Assembly (NCBI GenBank): GCA_002307145.1
Contig: DBTR01000080.1
Location: 1 to 9,430 of the forward strand
Length of the DNA: 9,430 nucleotides
Origin: Rhodospirillum sp. UBA1311
Lineage (GTDB): Bacteria > Pseudomonadota > Alphaproteobacteria > Rhodospirillales > Rhodospirillaceae
Reading direction: 5' to 3'
In this document: piece by piece, positions 1-4,749 of the stretch
How positions within the stretch are numbered: the first letter of the stretch is position 1
Layout of the letters: every line of letters starts with the position of its first letter
Translations under genes and position numbers: made by a program
Notes under the pieces: generated by a model
The model's input: the letters and a program-made list of their open reading frames with translations, nothing else
Told to the model about the DNA's origin: nothing
Databases searched by the model: none

Positions 1-110
1 GGGCTGGTGCCGATGTCGCCGAAGACCACGCCGATCGCAGCAACGAACAGTGCGCCAAAGGGGGAACGGGCGTGGGAAGGCGCGGCGGGTACGCCGGTTT
101 GAGCTGTCAT
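1..110 (-). CDS. kup: KUP-family potassium uptake protein, N-terminal fragment
   Basis: Only the first 36 codons lie in the window; the gene runs off the left edge. The start is an ATG whose complement is at 108-110. The peptide begins MTAQTGVPAAPSHARSPFGA and continues into a hydrophobic stretch ending AAIGVVFGDIGTSP. The GVVFGDIGTSP signature opens the first transmembrane helix of Kup/Trk-type K+/H+ symporters, which are inner-membrane proteins that import potassium. The 23 or so residues before it are a variable cytoplasmic leader. No clear Shine-Dalgarno sequence precedes the ATG. The hydrolase gene upstream is on the same strand and ends 72 bases away, so co-transcription is possible, but the functions are not obviously linked. 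Family assignment rests on the signature alone, which is distinctive. The rest of the protein cannot be judged. Confidence 0.87.
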   Translation of the reverse strand, partial: MTAQTGVPAAPSHARSPFGALFVAAIGVVFGDIGTS

Positions 111-182
111 ATTGTCCGCGGGACGATTTTCGATGCCGCGGATCATAGTCCCAATGGGTGGGGTCCGCCAGAGGGTGTGTTG

Positions 183-761
183 CTACGCCTCCGGAGCGGC
201 GAAACGCAGCGCGCCGCTGGTGGTGACGCGCCCGATGCGGGGGAAAACGTGGCGGAACGCGAGGTCGTGGAGTTCGGCGCTCGGCGCGGAGCAGGCGTCT
301 TTCAGGAGAATCGTCTCGTAGCCCCGTTCCCACGACTGCCGCGCCGTCGACTCGACGCCGAAGTTGGTGACGAGGCCGCCCAGCACGATCGTCTCGATGC
401 CGCGCCGCCGCAGTTGCAGGTCGAGTTCGGTGCCATGGAACGCGCCCCACTGGCGCTTGGTGACACGGATGTCGCCCGCCCGCGCGAGGCCCCGCGCGAG
501 CGTGCTCCAATCCTTCGGCAGGCCGCCCTCGGGGCGCTGCGGCGGCTGGTCGACCTTCTGCGGCAAGGCGTCGCCGAAATCCGCCGCCCAGCCGACGTTG
601 ACCAGCACCACCGCCGCGCCCGCCTGGCGGAACTGGTTGGCGAGCGCGCGGCAGGTTTCCAAAACCTCGGCCCCCGACCGGGGGGCGTAGCTGCCCGCGA
701 TGATGCCGTTTTGCAGGTCGATCAGCACCAGGGCCGTGGTTTTGGGATCGATGGTGATCAT
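183..761 (-). CDS. Isochorismatase-family (cysteine hydrolase fold) protein
   Basis: This 192-residue protein is the usual length for single-domain isochorismatase-like hydrolases. These soluble cytoplasmic enzymes cleave amide or vinyl-ether bonds in small molecules. Visible landmarks are the N-terminal strand LVLIDLQNG carrying the catalytic Asp15, Lys102 in VTKRQWGAF, and the loop GGLVTNFGVESTAR at about 128-141. In amidase-type members that loop carries the nucleophile cysteine (TNxCVEST); here the position is Gly135. A glycine there also occurs in genuine isochorismatases such as EntB, so the protein need not be dead, but it is unlikely to be a cysteine-dependent nicotinamidase or ureidoacrylate-type amidase. 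A good GGAGG ribosome site (complement of 767-771) lies six bases before the ATG and supports the start. No siderophore or phenazine genes are nearby, so the substrate is unknown. Confidence 0.88.
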   Translation of the reverse strand: MITIDPKTTALVLIDLQNGIIAGSYAPRSGAEVLETCRALANQFRQAGAAVVLVNVGWAADFGDALPQKVDQPPQRPEGGLPKDWSTLARGLARAGDIRVTKRQWGAFHGTELDLQLRRRGIETIVLGGLVTNFGVESTARQSWERGYETILLKDACSAPSAELHDLAFRHVFPRIGRVTTSGALRFAAPEA

Positions 762-847
762 GGAAGCCTCCGAATTGCGCCGGGTTCACATGTCGGGTGC
801 CCGGGCCCCGGCGACAACCGCCCGCGCGGGTGGCTCAGTCCACCGCG

Positions 848-867
848 CGAGCGGCTTGCTCCGCTCG
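848..867 (-). other. Small hairpin just downstream of qorB
   Basis: A 7-bp perfect inverted repeat (CGAGCGG / CCGCTCG, 6-base loop) begins about ten bases past the qorB stop codon on the minus strand. It could help end the qorB transcript, but no T-run follows, so it is not a canonical intrinsic terminator. The rest of the 115-base gap between qorB and the hydrolase gene shows no recognisable signal apart from the hydrolase ribosome site. Confidence 0.3.
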
Positions 868-876
868 GACCAGACC

Positions 877-1728
877 TCAGGCGAGCGCCGCCGCCATCGA
901 CGCCGCGAGCGGCGTGGTCGGACGACCGATCAGGCCGCTGAGGGCGTGGCCGTCATCGAACAGGCCGCCCTTGGACGCGCCCACGTCCGAATCCGCCAGC
1001 AACGCCGCCAGGCTTTCGGGCAGGCCCGCACCGAGCAACGCCGCCTTGAAATCGGCTTCGGCGAGGTTGGCGTAGGGCACGCTCTTGCCGCTCTGGCGGG
1101 AGAGTTCGGCGGCGAGATCGGCAAGGGTATAGAACGTGTCGCCCGCGAGTTCGTAGACCTTTCCGGCCTGGCCCGGGCGGGTCAGCACGGCGGCGGCGGC
1201 GGCGGCATAGTCGGCGCGCGCGGCGGAGGCGATCTTGCCGGTTCCGGCGCTACCGATGAACGCCCCATGCTGCAACGCCGGGACGACGCTCGCGAGATAG
1301 TTCTCGGTGTACCAGCCATTGCGGAGCAGGACGTGGGGGATGCCCGAGGCCTTCAACATCGCCTCGGTCGCCTTGTGCTCGTCGGCGAGACCGAGGGGCG
1401 AGGCGTCGGCATGGAGGATGCTGGTGTAGGCGATCAGGCCGACGCCCGCGCGCTTCGCCGCCTCGATCGCATTCTTGTGCTGCACGGCGCGCTGGCCGAC
1501 CTCGCTCGACGAGATCAGCAGGAGTTTGTCGGCGCCCGCGAACGCCGCATCGAGGGTTTCGGGGCGGGCGTAATCGGCGACGCGCACGCCGACGCCTTTC
1601 GCGGCCAGGTCGGCGACCTTCGCGGGAGTGCGCACCGCGGCGACGATTTCGGTGGGCGCGACGGACTTCAAAAGCTCCGCGATGACGAGGCGGCCAAGCT
1701 GGCCCGAAGCTCCGGTAACGACGATCAT
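877..1728 (-). CDS. qorB: NmrA-family NAD(P)H:quinone oxidoreductase, QorB/YtfG-like
   Basis: This 283-residue protein is close to the length of E. coli QorB (YtfG, about 286) and resembles it along its whole length as I recall that sequence. It is an atypical short-chain dehydrogenase of the NmrA type that reduces quinones with NADPH in the cytoplasm. Signatures are the Rossmann dinucleotide loop GASGQLG at 6-12, the block SSSEVGQR at 73-80, LGLADEH at about 112-118, RNGWYTENY at 136-144, and the C-terminal block DSDVGASKGGLFDD. An AAGGAAAA ribosome site lies just before the ATG (complement of 1726-1728). The gene is divergent from an HxlR-family regulator, the same pairing as ytfG/ytfH in E. 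coli, which suggests induction by quinones or other electrophiles. No truncation or frameshift is visible. Confidence 0.93.
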   Translation of the reverse strand: MIVVTGASGQLGRLVIAELLKSVAPTEIVAAVRTPAKVADLAAKGVGVRVADYARPETLDAAFAGADKLLLISSSEVGQRAVQHKNAIEAAKRAGVGLIAYTSILHADASPLGLADEHKATEAMLKASGIPHVLLRNGWYTENYLASVVPALQHGAFIGSAGTGKIASAARADYAAAAAAVLTRPGQAGKVYELAGDTFYTLADLAAELSRQSGKSVPYANLAEADFKAALLGAGLPESLAALLADSDVGASKGGLFDDGHALSGLIGRPTTPLAASMAAALA

Positions 1729-1764
1729 GACGGTTTTCCTTGCGTGTGGTTGGTTGGAAATGCA

Positions 1765-1794
1765 AACTTAGCCAGCACACAAACTTTTTGTAAG
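1765..1794 (-). promoter_or_regulatory. Possible qorB promoter (weak match)
   Basis: Read on the minus strand, CTTACA (complement of 1789-1794) and TAAGTT (complement of 1765-1770) are separated by 18 bases. They match the sigma-70 -35 and -10 consensus at four and three of six positions. The putative -35 falls inside the proposed repressor operator, which would suit repression by occlusion. The match is poor, so this is only a suggestion. Confidence 0.25.
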
Positions 1795-1807
1795 TACGCA
1801 CAAAAAG
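1784..1807. promoter_or_regulatory. Palindromic operator between qorB and the HxlR regulator gene
   Basis: The 92-base divergent region contains CTTTTTGT (1784-1791) and its exact complement ACAAAAAG (1800-1807). The four bases at the centre of symmetry read GTAC (1794-1797), so 20 of 24 positions are symmetric. A directly repeated GTAAGTA (1790-1796 and 1808-1814) overlaps it, and an inverted ACTTA sits at 1766-1770. HxlR-family dimers bind dyad-symmetric sites in the promoters of divergent targets. A site here would control qorB and also the regulator's own gene, whose ATG is only 14 bases past the right arm. The symmetry is seen directly; binding by the adjacent regulator is inference. Confidence 0.6.
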
Positions 1808-1820
1808 GTAAGTATGAAAA

Positions 1821-2219
1821 ATGTCGACGACCGATGATCCCGGCCTCGCGCCGCTGCCCCTGTCGGTGCGGATGCAACGCGGCGACCTGTTTTCCGACCA
1901 GTGCCCGTCGCGCGAGGTGCTGAAGCACGTCACCAGCCGCTGGGGGGTGTTGATCCTGGTGGCGCTCTTGGGCGGCACCCACCGCTTCAGCGACCTGCGC
2001 CGCAAGATCGCCGGGGTGAGCGAGAAGATGCTCGCCCAGACCCTGCAATGGCTGGAGGCGGACGGCTTCGTCGACCGCAAGGCCTATCCGGTGGTGCCGC
2101 CGCACGTCGAATACAGCCTCACCCCCCTCGGCCGCGAAGTCGGCGAGAAGGTCGAGATGCTGGCGGACTGGATCGAGTTCAACCTGCCGCGCATCCTCGC
2201 GGCGGACGCCGCGAGCTAG
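1821..2219 (+). CDS. HxlR-family winged-helix repressor, YtfH-like
   Basis: This 132-residue DNA-binding protein is of typical HxlR length (about 110-130). The core from residue 28 to 123 (CPSREVLKHVTSRWGVLILV, then HRFSDLRRK, VSEKMLAQ, VPPHVEYSLTPLG) closely matches E. coli YtfH. The winged helix-turn-helix covers about 38-103. Cys28, at the head of the CPSREVL block, is the cysteine that acts as a redox or electrophile sensor in characterised relatives such as YodB and QorR; sensing here is inferred. The ATG at 1821 has only a weak AAGG upstream. An earlier ATG at 1814 is in another frame and stops after seven codons. The gene is divergent from qorB across a palindromic operator, and its stop overlaps that of the convergent Crp-family gene. 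Confidence 0.93.
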   Translation: MSTTDDPGLAPLPLSVRMQRGDLFSDQCPSREVLKHVTSRWGVLILVALLGGTHRFSDLRRKIAGVSEKMLAQTLQWLEADGFVDRKAYPVVPPHVEYSLTPLGREVGEKVEMLADWIEFNLPRILAADAAS

Positions 2220-2941
2220 GCGCGCGGGTTGGGGATCGCGGAGTCGGCGATCTCGGGGGCGGCGTTGGTCATCAGGGTGAGGCGTTGGCGGTCGGCGACC
2301 ACCAGGCCCATGCCGCGCCGCCGGACGATGCCGTCGCGCGCGAGTTCGCCGATGGTCTGGCCCACGGCCTCGCGGCTGGTGCCGGTCCAGGCGGCGATTT
2401 CCTTGTGGTTCGGCAAATCGTCGATGATCGAGATCTGCGGATTGGCGGGATCGGGCCGCGCGAGGCGGAGCAACTGGCCGTAGATCCGTTGCGCCTCCGA
2501 TTCGGTCGAAAGCTCGGTGACGCGGCTGTCGAGGCTGCGGACGATCCGGGTGAGGCGTTCGAGGACGCGCAACGCGAGATCGGGGTACTGGCGCATCAGC
2601 GCGAGGAACGCGGGCCCCGGCAGGGTGGCGATCGTCGAGTCGCTGCTGGCGACCGCGCGCGCCGAGCGGCGCTGGCCGTCGATCGCAGCGAGTTCGCCGA
2701 AGTACTGCCCGGCGGGAATGTCGGCGAGCGCGACCTCGCGGCCATCCGGCCCGGCGGTGAGAATCCGCACCGCACCGCTGCGGACGAAATAGACGTCGAG
2801 CGCGTCGCTGTCCTGGTCGAAGATCTGCTCGCCCGCCGCGCGGCGGTCCCAGCGGCACTGCGCCGCCACGCTCGCGACCAGGTCCGCCGGGAGCCCCTCG
2901 AACAGGTGGATGGGACCGAGGTCCGGGTCGTCGCTCGCCAT
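2216..2941 (-). CDS. Crp/Fnr-family transcriptional regulator (downstream copy)
   Basis: This 241-residue protein has the standard two-domain layout. A cyclic-nucleotide-binding beta-roll covers about 12-125 and includes the phosphate-cassette motif FGELAAIDGQRRSARA at 81-96. A long dimerisation helix spans about 123-160. A winged helix-turn-helix covers about 175-220, with recognition helix SREAVGQTIGEL at 189-200. Arg190 and Glu191 match the Arg180/Glu181 pair with which E. coli CRP reads TGTGA; the Arg185 position is Gln. The cassette keeps Glu and Arg-Ser, so a cyclic nucleotide may bind, but the C-helix lacks the Thr-Ser pair that contacts adenine in CRP. The only cysteine is Cys29, so an FNR-type iron-sulphur cluster is ruled out. 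A GGAGG ribosome site (complement of 2947-2951) supports the start. The gene lies 80 bases downstream of a second Crp-type gene on the same strand. Its ligand and regulon cannot be told from sequence. Confidence 0.9.
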   Translation of the reverse strand: MASDDPDLGPIHLFEGLPADLVASVAAQCRWDRRAAGEQIFDQDSDALDVYFVRSGAVRILTAGPDGREVALADIPAGQYFGELAAIDGQRRSARAVASSDSTIATLPGPAFLALMRQYPDLALRVLERLTRIVRSLDSRVTELSTESEAQRIYGQLLRLARPDPANPQISIIDDLPNHKEIAAWTGTSREAVGQTIGELARDGIVRRRGMGLVVADRQRLTLMTNAAPEIADSAIPNPRA

Positions 2942-2961
2942 GGCCGCCTCCGTGAACGTCC

Positions 2962-2985
2962 GGGCATCATCGGGGGCGGATGCCC
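2962..2985 (-). other. Hairpin in the leader of the downstream crp-family gene
   Basis: GGGCATC (2962-2968) and GATGCCC (2979-2985) form a 7-bp stem with a 10-base loop, ending about ten bases before the ribosome site of the 2216-2941 gene in its direction of reading. No T-run follows. It could be a transcript-processing or stability element between the two regulator genes, or chance in a GC-rich gap. Confidence 0.3.
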
Positions 2986-3008
2986 CACCGGTCTATGGAC
3001 GCTGTCAC

Positions 3009-3022
3009 AAAGCCCGGGCTTT
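3009..3022. repeat. 14-bp perfect palindrome at the 3' end of the upstream crp-family gene
   Basis: AAAGCCCGGGCTTT is self-complementary and overlaps the last base of the upstream regulator's TGA stop. It has no loop, so it is more plausible as a DNA-level dyad than as an RNA hairpin. Function is unknown. Confidence 0.35.
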
Positions 3023-3729
3023 CATCGCCCGTCGTCGACAAGGAAGCGCGAGAGACCTTCCCGGCTCCGAATCGTGATCTGGCCGCGCCAGAGGCTGACG
3101 AGGCCGACCTGCTCCCACTTCGACAGCACCTTGTTCACGCTCTCGCGGCTGATCCCCATGTAGTCGGCCACCGCCTGCTGCGACATGCGGATGGTCACGC
3201 TCTCGTCCTTGGACTGGCGCTCGCCAACGGCGTCGCTCAAGCTGAGGAGCTGCTTCGCCATCCGACTCGGCAGGCTGAGGAAGACGGTATCCTCCAGAAG
3301 CTCGTTGGCGTGGCGCAGCCGCGCGCACAGCATCTCGATCAGGCGCAGGCCGTAATCGCCGTTGGCGCGGATGAATGCGAGGATGTCGCGGCGCTCGATC
3401 ACCAGGAGTTCGCTCGGCTCGGCGGCGGTGGCGTCGGCGGAGCGCGGCCCGCCGTCGAGAATCGCGATCTCGCCGAACATCTGGCCCGGCCCGATCAGGG
3501 CATAGGTGACTTCGCGGCCATCCACCGAGACCACGCCGACTCGCACCCGCCCGCTCATCACCAGATACATCGAATCGCCGGGGTCGCCCTTCGAGAACAA
3601 CGCCTCGCGCGGGCCGAGTCTCAACGTCCGCGCCTGCCTCGCCAGGGCGTCGAGCTGGGAATCCGGCACGCCCTGGAACATCGCGGTTGCGGCCAGGAGC
3701 TGGCGGTTACGGACCGAAGTATCTGTCAT
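3022..3729 (-). CDS. Crp/Fnr-family transcriptional regulator (upstream copy)
   Basis: This 235-residue protein has a cyclic-nucleotide-binding domain at about 18-130, with FGEIAILDGGPRSADATA at 85-102 retaining the Glu and Arg-Ser that hold the ligand's phosphate and ribose in CRP. A dimerisation helix follows (about 125-160), then a winged helix-turn-helix at about 180-222. The recognition helix ISRESVNKVLSKWEQ has Arg195-Glu196 at the DNA-reading positions of CRP and a conservative Lys at the third contact, so a TGTGA-like half-site is predicted. The Thr127/Ser128 pair of CRP is replaced by Ala141/Asn142, so cAMP specificity is uncertain. FNR cluster cysteines are absent. The ribosome site before the ATG (complement of 3727-3729) is weak. 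A CRP-like palindrome about 70 bases upstream suggests autoregulation. The gene is divergent from the Flp pilus locus. Confidence 0.91.
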   Translation of the reverse strand: MTDTSVRNRQLLAATAMFQGVPDSQLDALARQARTLRLGPREALFSKGDPGDSMYLVMSGRVRVGVVSVDGREVTYALIGPGQMFGEIAILDGGPRSADATAAEPSELLVIERRDILAFIRANGDYGLRLIEMLCARLRHANELLEDTVFLSLPSRMAKQLLSLSDAVGERQSKDESVTIRMSQQAVADYMGISRESVNKVLSKWEQVGLVSLWRGQITIRSREGLSRFLVDDGR

Positions 3730-3785
3730 ATTTCGAATTCTACCGTTGTTTCATACGCGATGCACGATCTGGTTCCGGAATCTTT

Positions 3786-3815
3786 CGCCCTCTGTGGATG
3801 CACTCACAGAGGGCG
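3786..3815. promoter_or_regulatory. CRP-like operator inside a 30-bp perfect inverted repeat
   Basis: CGCCCTCTGTG (3786-3796) and its exact complement CACAGAGGGCG (3805-3815) flank an 8-base centre. The core TGTGG-ATGCAC-TCACA (3793-3808) matches the classical CRP site TGTGA-N6-TCACA with one mismatch. GGAATC is directly repeated on either side (3777-3782 and 3821-3826). The dyad centre is about 71 bases from the start codon of the divergent Crp-family gene and about 125 bases from that of the Flp pilin. No T-run follows on either strand and no gene ends here, so a terminator is unlikely. Both window-encoded Crp-family proteins keep the Arg-Glu pair that reads TGTGA. Binding and direction of control are inferred. 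Confidence 0.6.
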
Positions 3816-3905
3816 TTTCAGGAATCGTCTAATAATGCCTCCATCAGATAAATGTAGATAGCGGATTTTAGTTTTCGGGGTCACGGCAGCAGTCTGAAAC
3901 AGAAC

Positions 3906-3911
3906 TATAAT
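3906..3911 (+). promoter_or_regulatory. TATAAT -10-like hexamer ahead of the Flp pilin gene
   Basis: A perfect sigma-70 -10 consensus lies 14 bases before the pilin ATG, but no good -35 element is at 16-18 bases. Transcription from it would begin at about 3918, inside the ribosome site GGAG (3915-3918), giving a leader of about eight bases. It may therefore be an unpaired AT-rich region before the ribosome site rather than the real promoter. No better promoter is recognisable in 3730-3905. Confidence 0.3.
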
Positions 3912-3925
3912 AATGGAGCGTCACC

Positions 3926-4126
3926 ATGCTTACTTGCCTTCACTCTTTCCTTCGTCTGTTCTCTCGCGATGAAAAGGGCGTCACCGCGATCGAATACGGC
4001 CTGATCGCCGCGATCATTTCCTTGGCTCTGATCACCGGCGCCAAGATTGCGGGTCCGGCCCTCCAGACGATGTTCACCAACATCGGCAACACCCTGAACG
4101 AAAACCAGCCGACTACGACTCCGTAA
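3926..4126 (+). CDS. flp: Flp/Fap-type major pilin precursor
   Basis: This 66-residue class IVb pilin precursor forms the Flp (tad) pilus fibre used for surface attachment. It has a short positively charged leader ending in DEKG, a cleavage site after Gly18, then VTAIEYGLIAAIISLALITG. Glu23 at mature position 5 and Tyr24 form the Flp hallmark G-x4-E-Y. The hydrophobic helix spans about 25-38 and is followed by a short polar tail ending NENQPTTTP. CpaA, encoded next, would cleave it. GGAG at 3915-3918 is seven bases from the ATG. A strong intrinsic terminator follows about 30 bases after the stop, as expected for a gene expressed well above the assembly genes. The upstream region carries a CRP-like site. 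The Caulobacter equivalent is pilA. Confidence 0.95.
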   Translation: MLTCLHSFLRLFSRDEKGVTAIEYGLIAAIISLALITGAKIAGPALQTMFTNIGNTLNENQPTTTP

Positions 4127-4155
4127 GTCCCCCTCGGCGCAGGGTCCCACACCGC

Positions 4156-4189
4156 AAAGCGCCTCCCGCCGAGTCGGGAGGCGCTTTTT
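4156..4189 (+). terminator. Intrinsic terminator between flp and cpaA
   Basis: AAAGCGCCTCCCG (4156-4168) pairs perfectly with CGGGAGGCGCTTT (4175-4187), a 13-bp stem with a 6-base loop, and the sequence ends in TTTTT (4185-4189). This is a canonical rho-independent terminator. It sits only 19 bases before the cpaA start, and no separate promoter is visible, so the downstream operon probably depends on read-through. Confidence 0.92.
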
Positions 4190-4197
4190 GTTCGAGA

Positions 4198-4202
4198 GGG
4201 AG
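4198..4202 (+). promoter_or_regulatory. Ribosome binding site that sets the cpaA start
   Basis: GGGAG lies six bases before the ATG at 4209. A longer frame opening with TTG at 4188 would begin inside the terminator's T-run and has no ribosome site, so 4209 is preferred. Confidence 0.75.
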
Positions 4203-4208
4203 ATCGGC

Positions 4209-4703
4209 ATGACGGAAATGGAAGCCCTCGGCATCGGCCTGGCCTTGGCCGCCCTGCTTGCGTACGCCGCATTTTCCGACCTGCGCGGTTTCCGCATCCC
4301 CAATCACGTTCCTGTGCTAATCTTTGTTCTATTCGCGGTTGTGTCCGCGTTCGTCCTGGAACCTCACGACATCCTGCTGCACCTCGCCGCCGGAGTCGCG
4401 CTGTTCGTCGCCGGGGCGGCGTTGTTCGCGGGCGGAATCTGGGGCGGCGGCGACGCGAAGCTGATCGCCGCCATCGGCACATGGACCGGCTTCGCCGCGA
4501 TGCCGCGATTTCTCGTGGTGATGGCCCTGGCGGGCGGGTTGCTGGCGCTGCTGATCCTGGCGGTGCGCGCGATCGCACCGCGAGTCGCGACCGCCGACGC
4601 CCCTTGGCATCTGCGCCTCGCGCGGACCGGGCACCTGCCCTACGGCGTCGCGCTTGCCGCAGGCGGCTTCGACTGGCTCCTGCGGACGGGGCTGACCGGC
4701 TGA
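4209..4703 (+). CDS. cpaA: Prepilin peptidase CpaA/TadV (peptidase A24)
   Basis: This 164-residue inner-membrane aspartic protease removes the leader peptide from Flp prepilin and tad pseudopilins. It is the short form usual for TadV/CpaA and lacks the N-methyltransferase domain of PilD. The two catalytic aspartates are visible: Asp24 in AFSDLRGFRIPNH and Asp82 in GGGDAKL. Hydrophobic segments at about 5-23, 35-50, 58-76, 84-97 and 101-123 give a polytopic protein. It follows flp after the terminator. A 46-base gap to cpaB contains a small CCGCC/GGCGG hairpin at 4707-4721 and the cpaB ribosome site. A second in-frame ATG at 4218 is a possible but less well-placed start. Confidence 0.94.
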   Translation: MTEMEALGIGLALAALLAYAAFSDLRGFRIPNHVPVLIFVLFAVVSAFVLEPHDILLHLAAGVALFVAGAALFAGGIWGGGDAKLIAAIGTWTGFAAMPRFLVVMALAGGLLALLILAVRAIAPRVATADAPWHLRLARTGHLPYGVALAAGGFDWLLRTGLTG

Positions 4704-4749
4704 ATACCGCCGCAAAGGCGGACGCCACACGGCTTGAGGGAGGGGGAAG

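Noticed and set aside
700..1923. Plus-strand open frame of 407 codons opposite qorB
   Set aside because: It spans the hydrolase-qorB gap, all of qorB and the operator region, and its translation shows no domain. QorB on the opposite strand matches a known family end to end.
1901..3163. Plus-strand open frame of 420 codons across the HxlR and Crp genes
   Set aside because: It runs out of frame within the HxlR gene and antisense to a well-supported regulator, with a composition typical of mirror frames.
3786..3815. The 30-bp inverted repeat as an intrinsic terminator
   Set aside because: No T-run follows on either strand, and both flanking genes point away from it, so there is no transcript for it to end. 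An operator fits better.
3730..3925. CtrA-type (TTAA-N7-TTAA) or sigma-54 promoter for the pilin, as might be expected in alphaproteobacteria
   Set aside because: I found no TTAA pair with the right spacing and no GG-N10-GC element with the expected flanks in this stretch.
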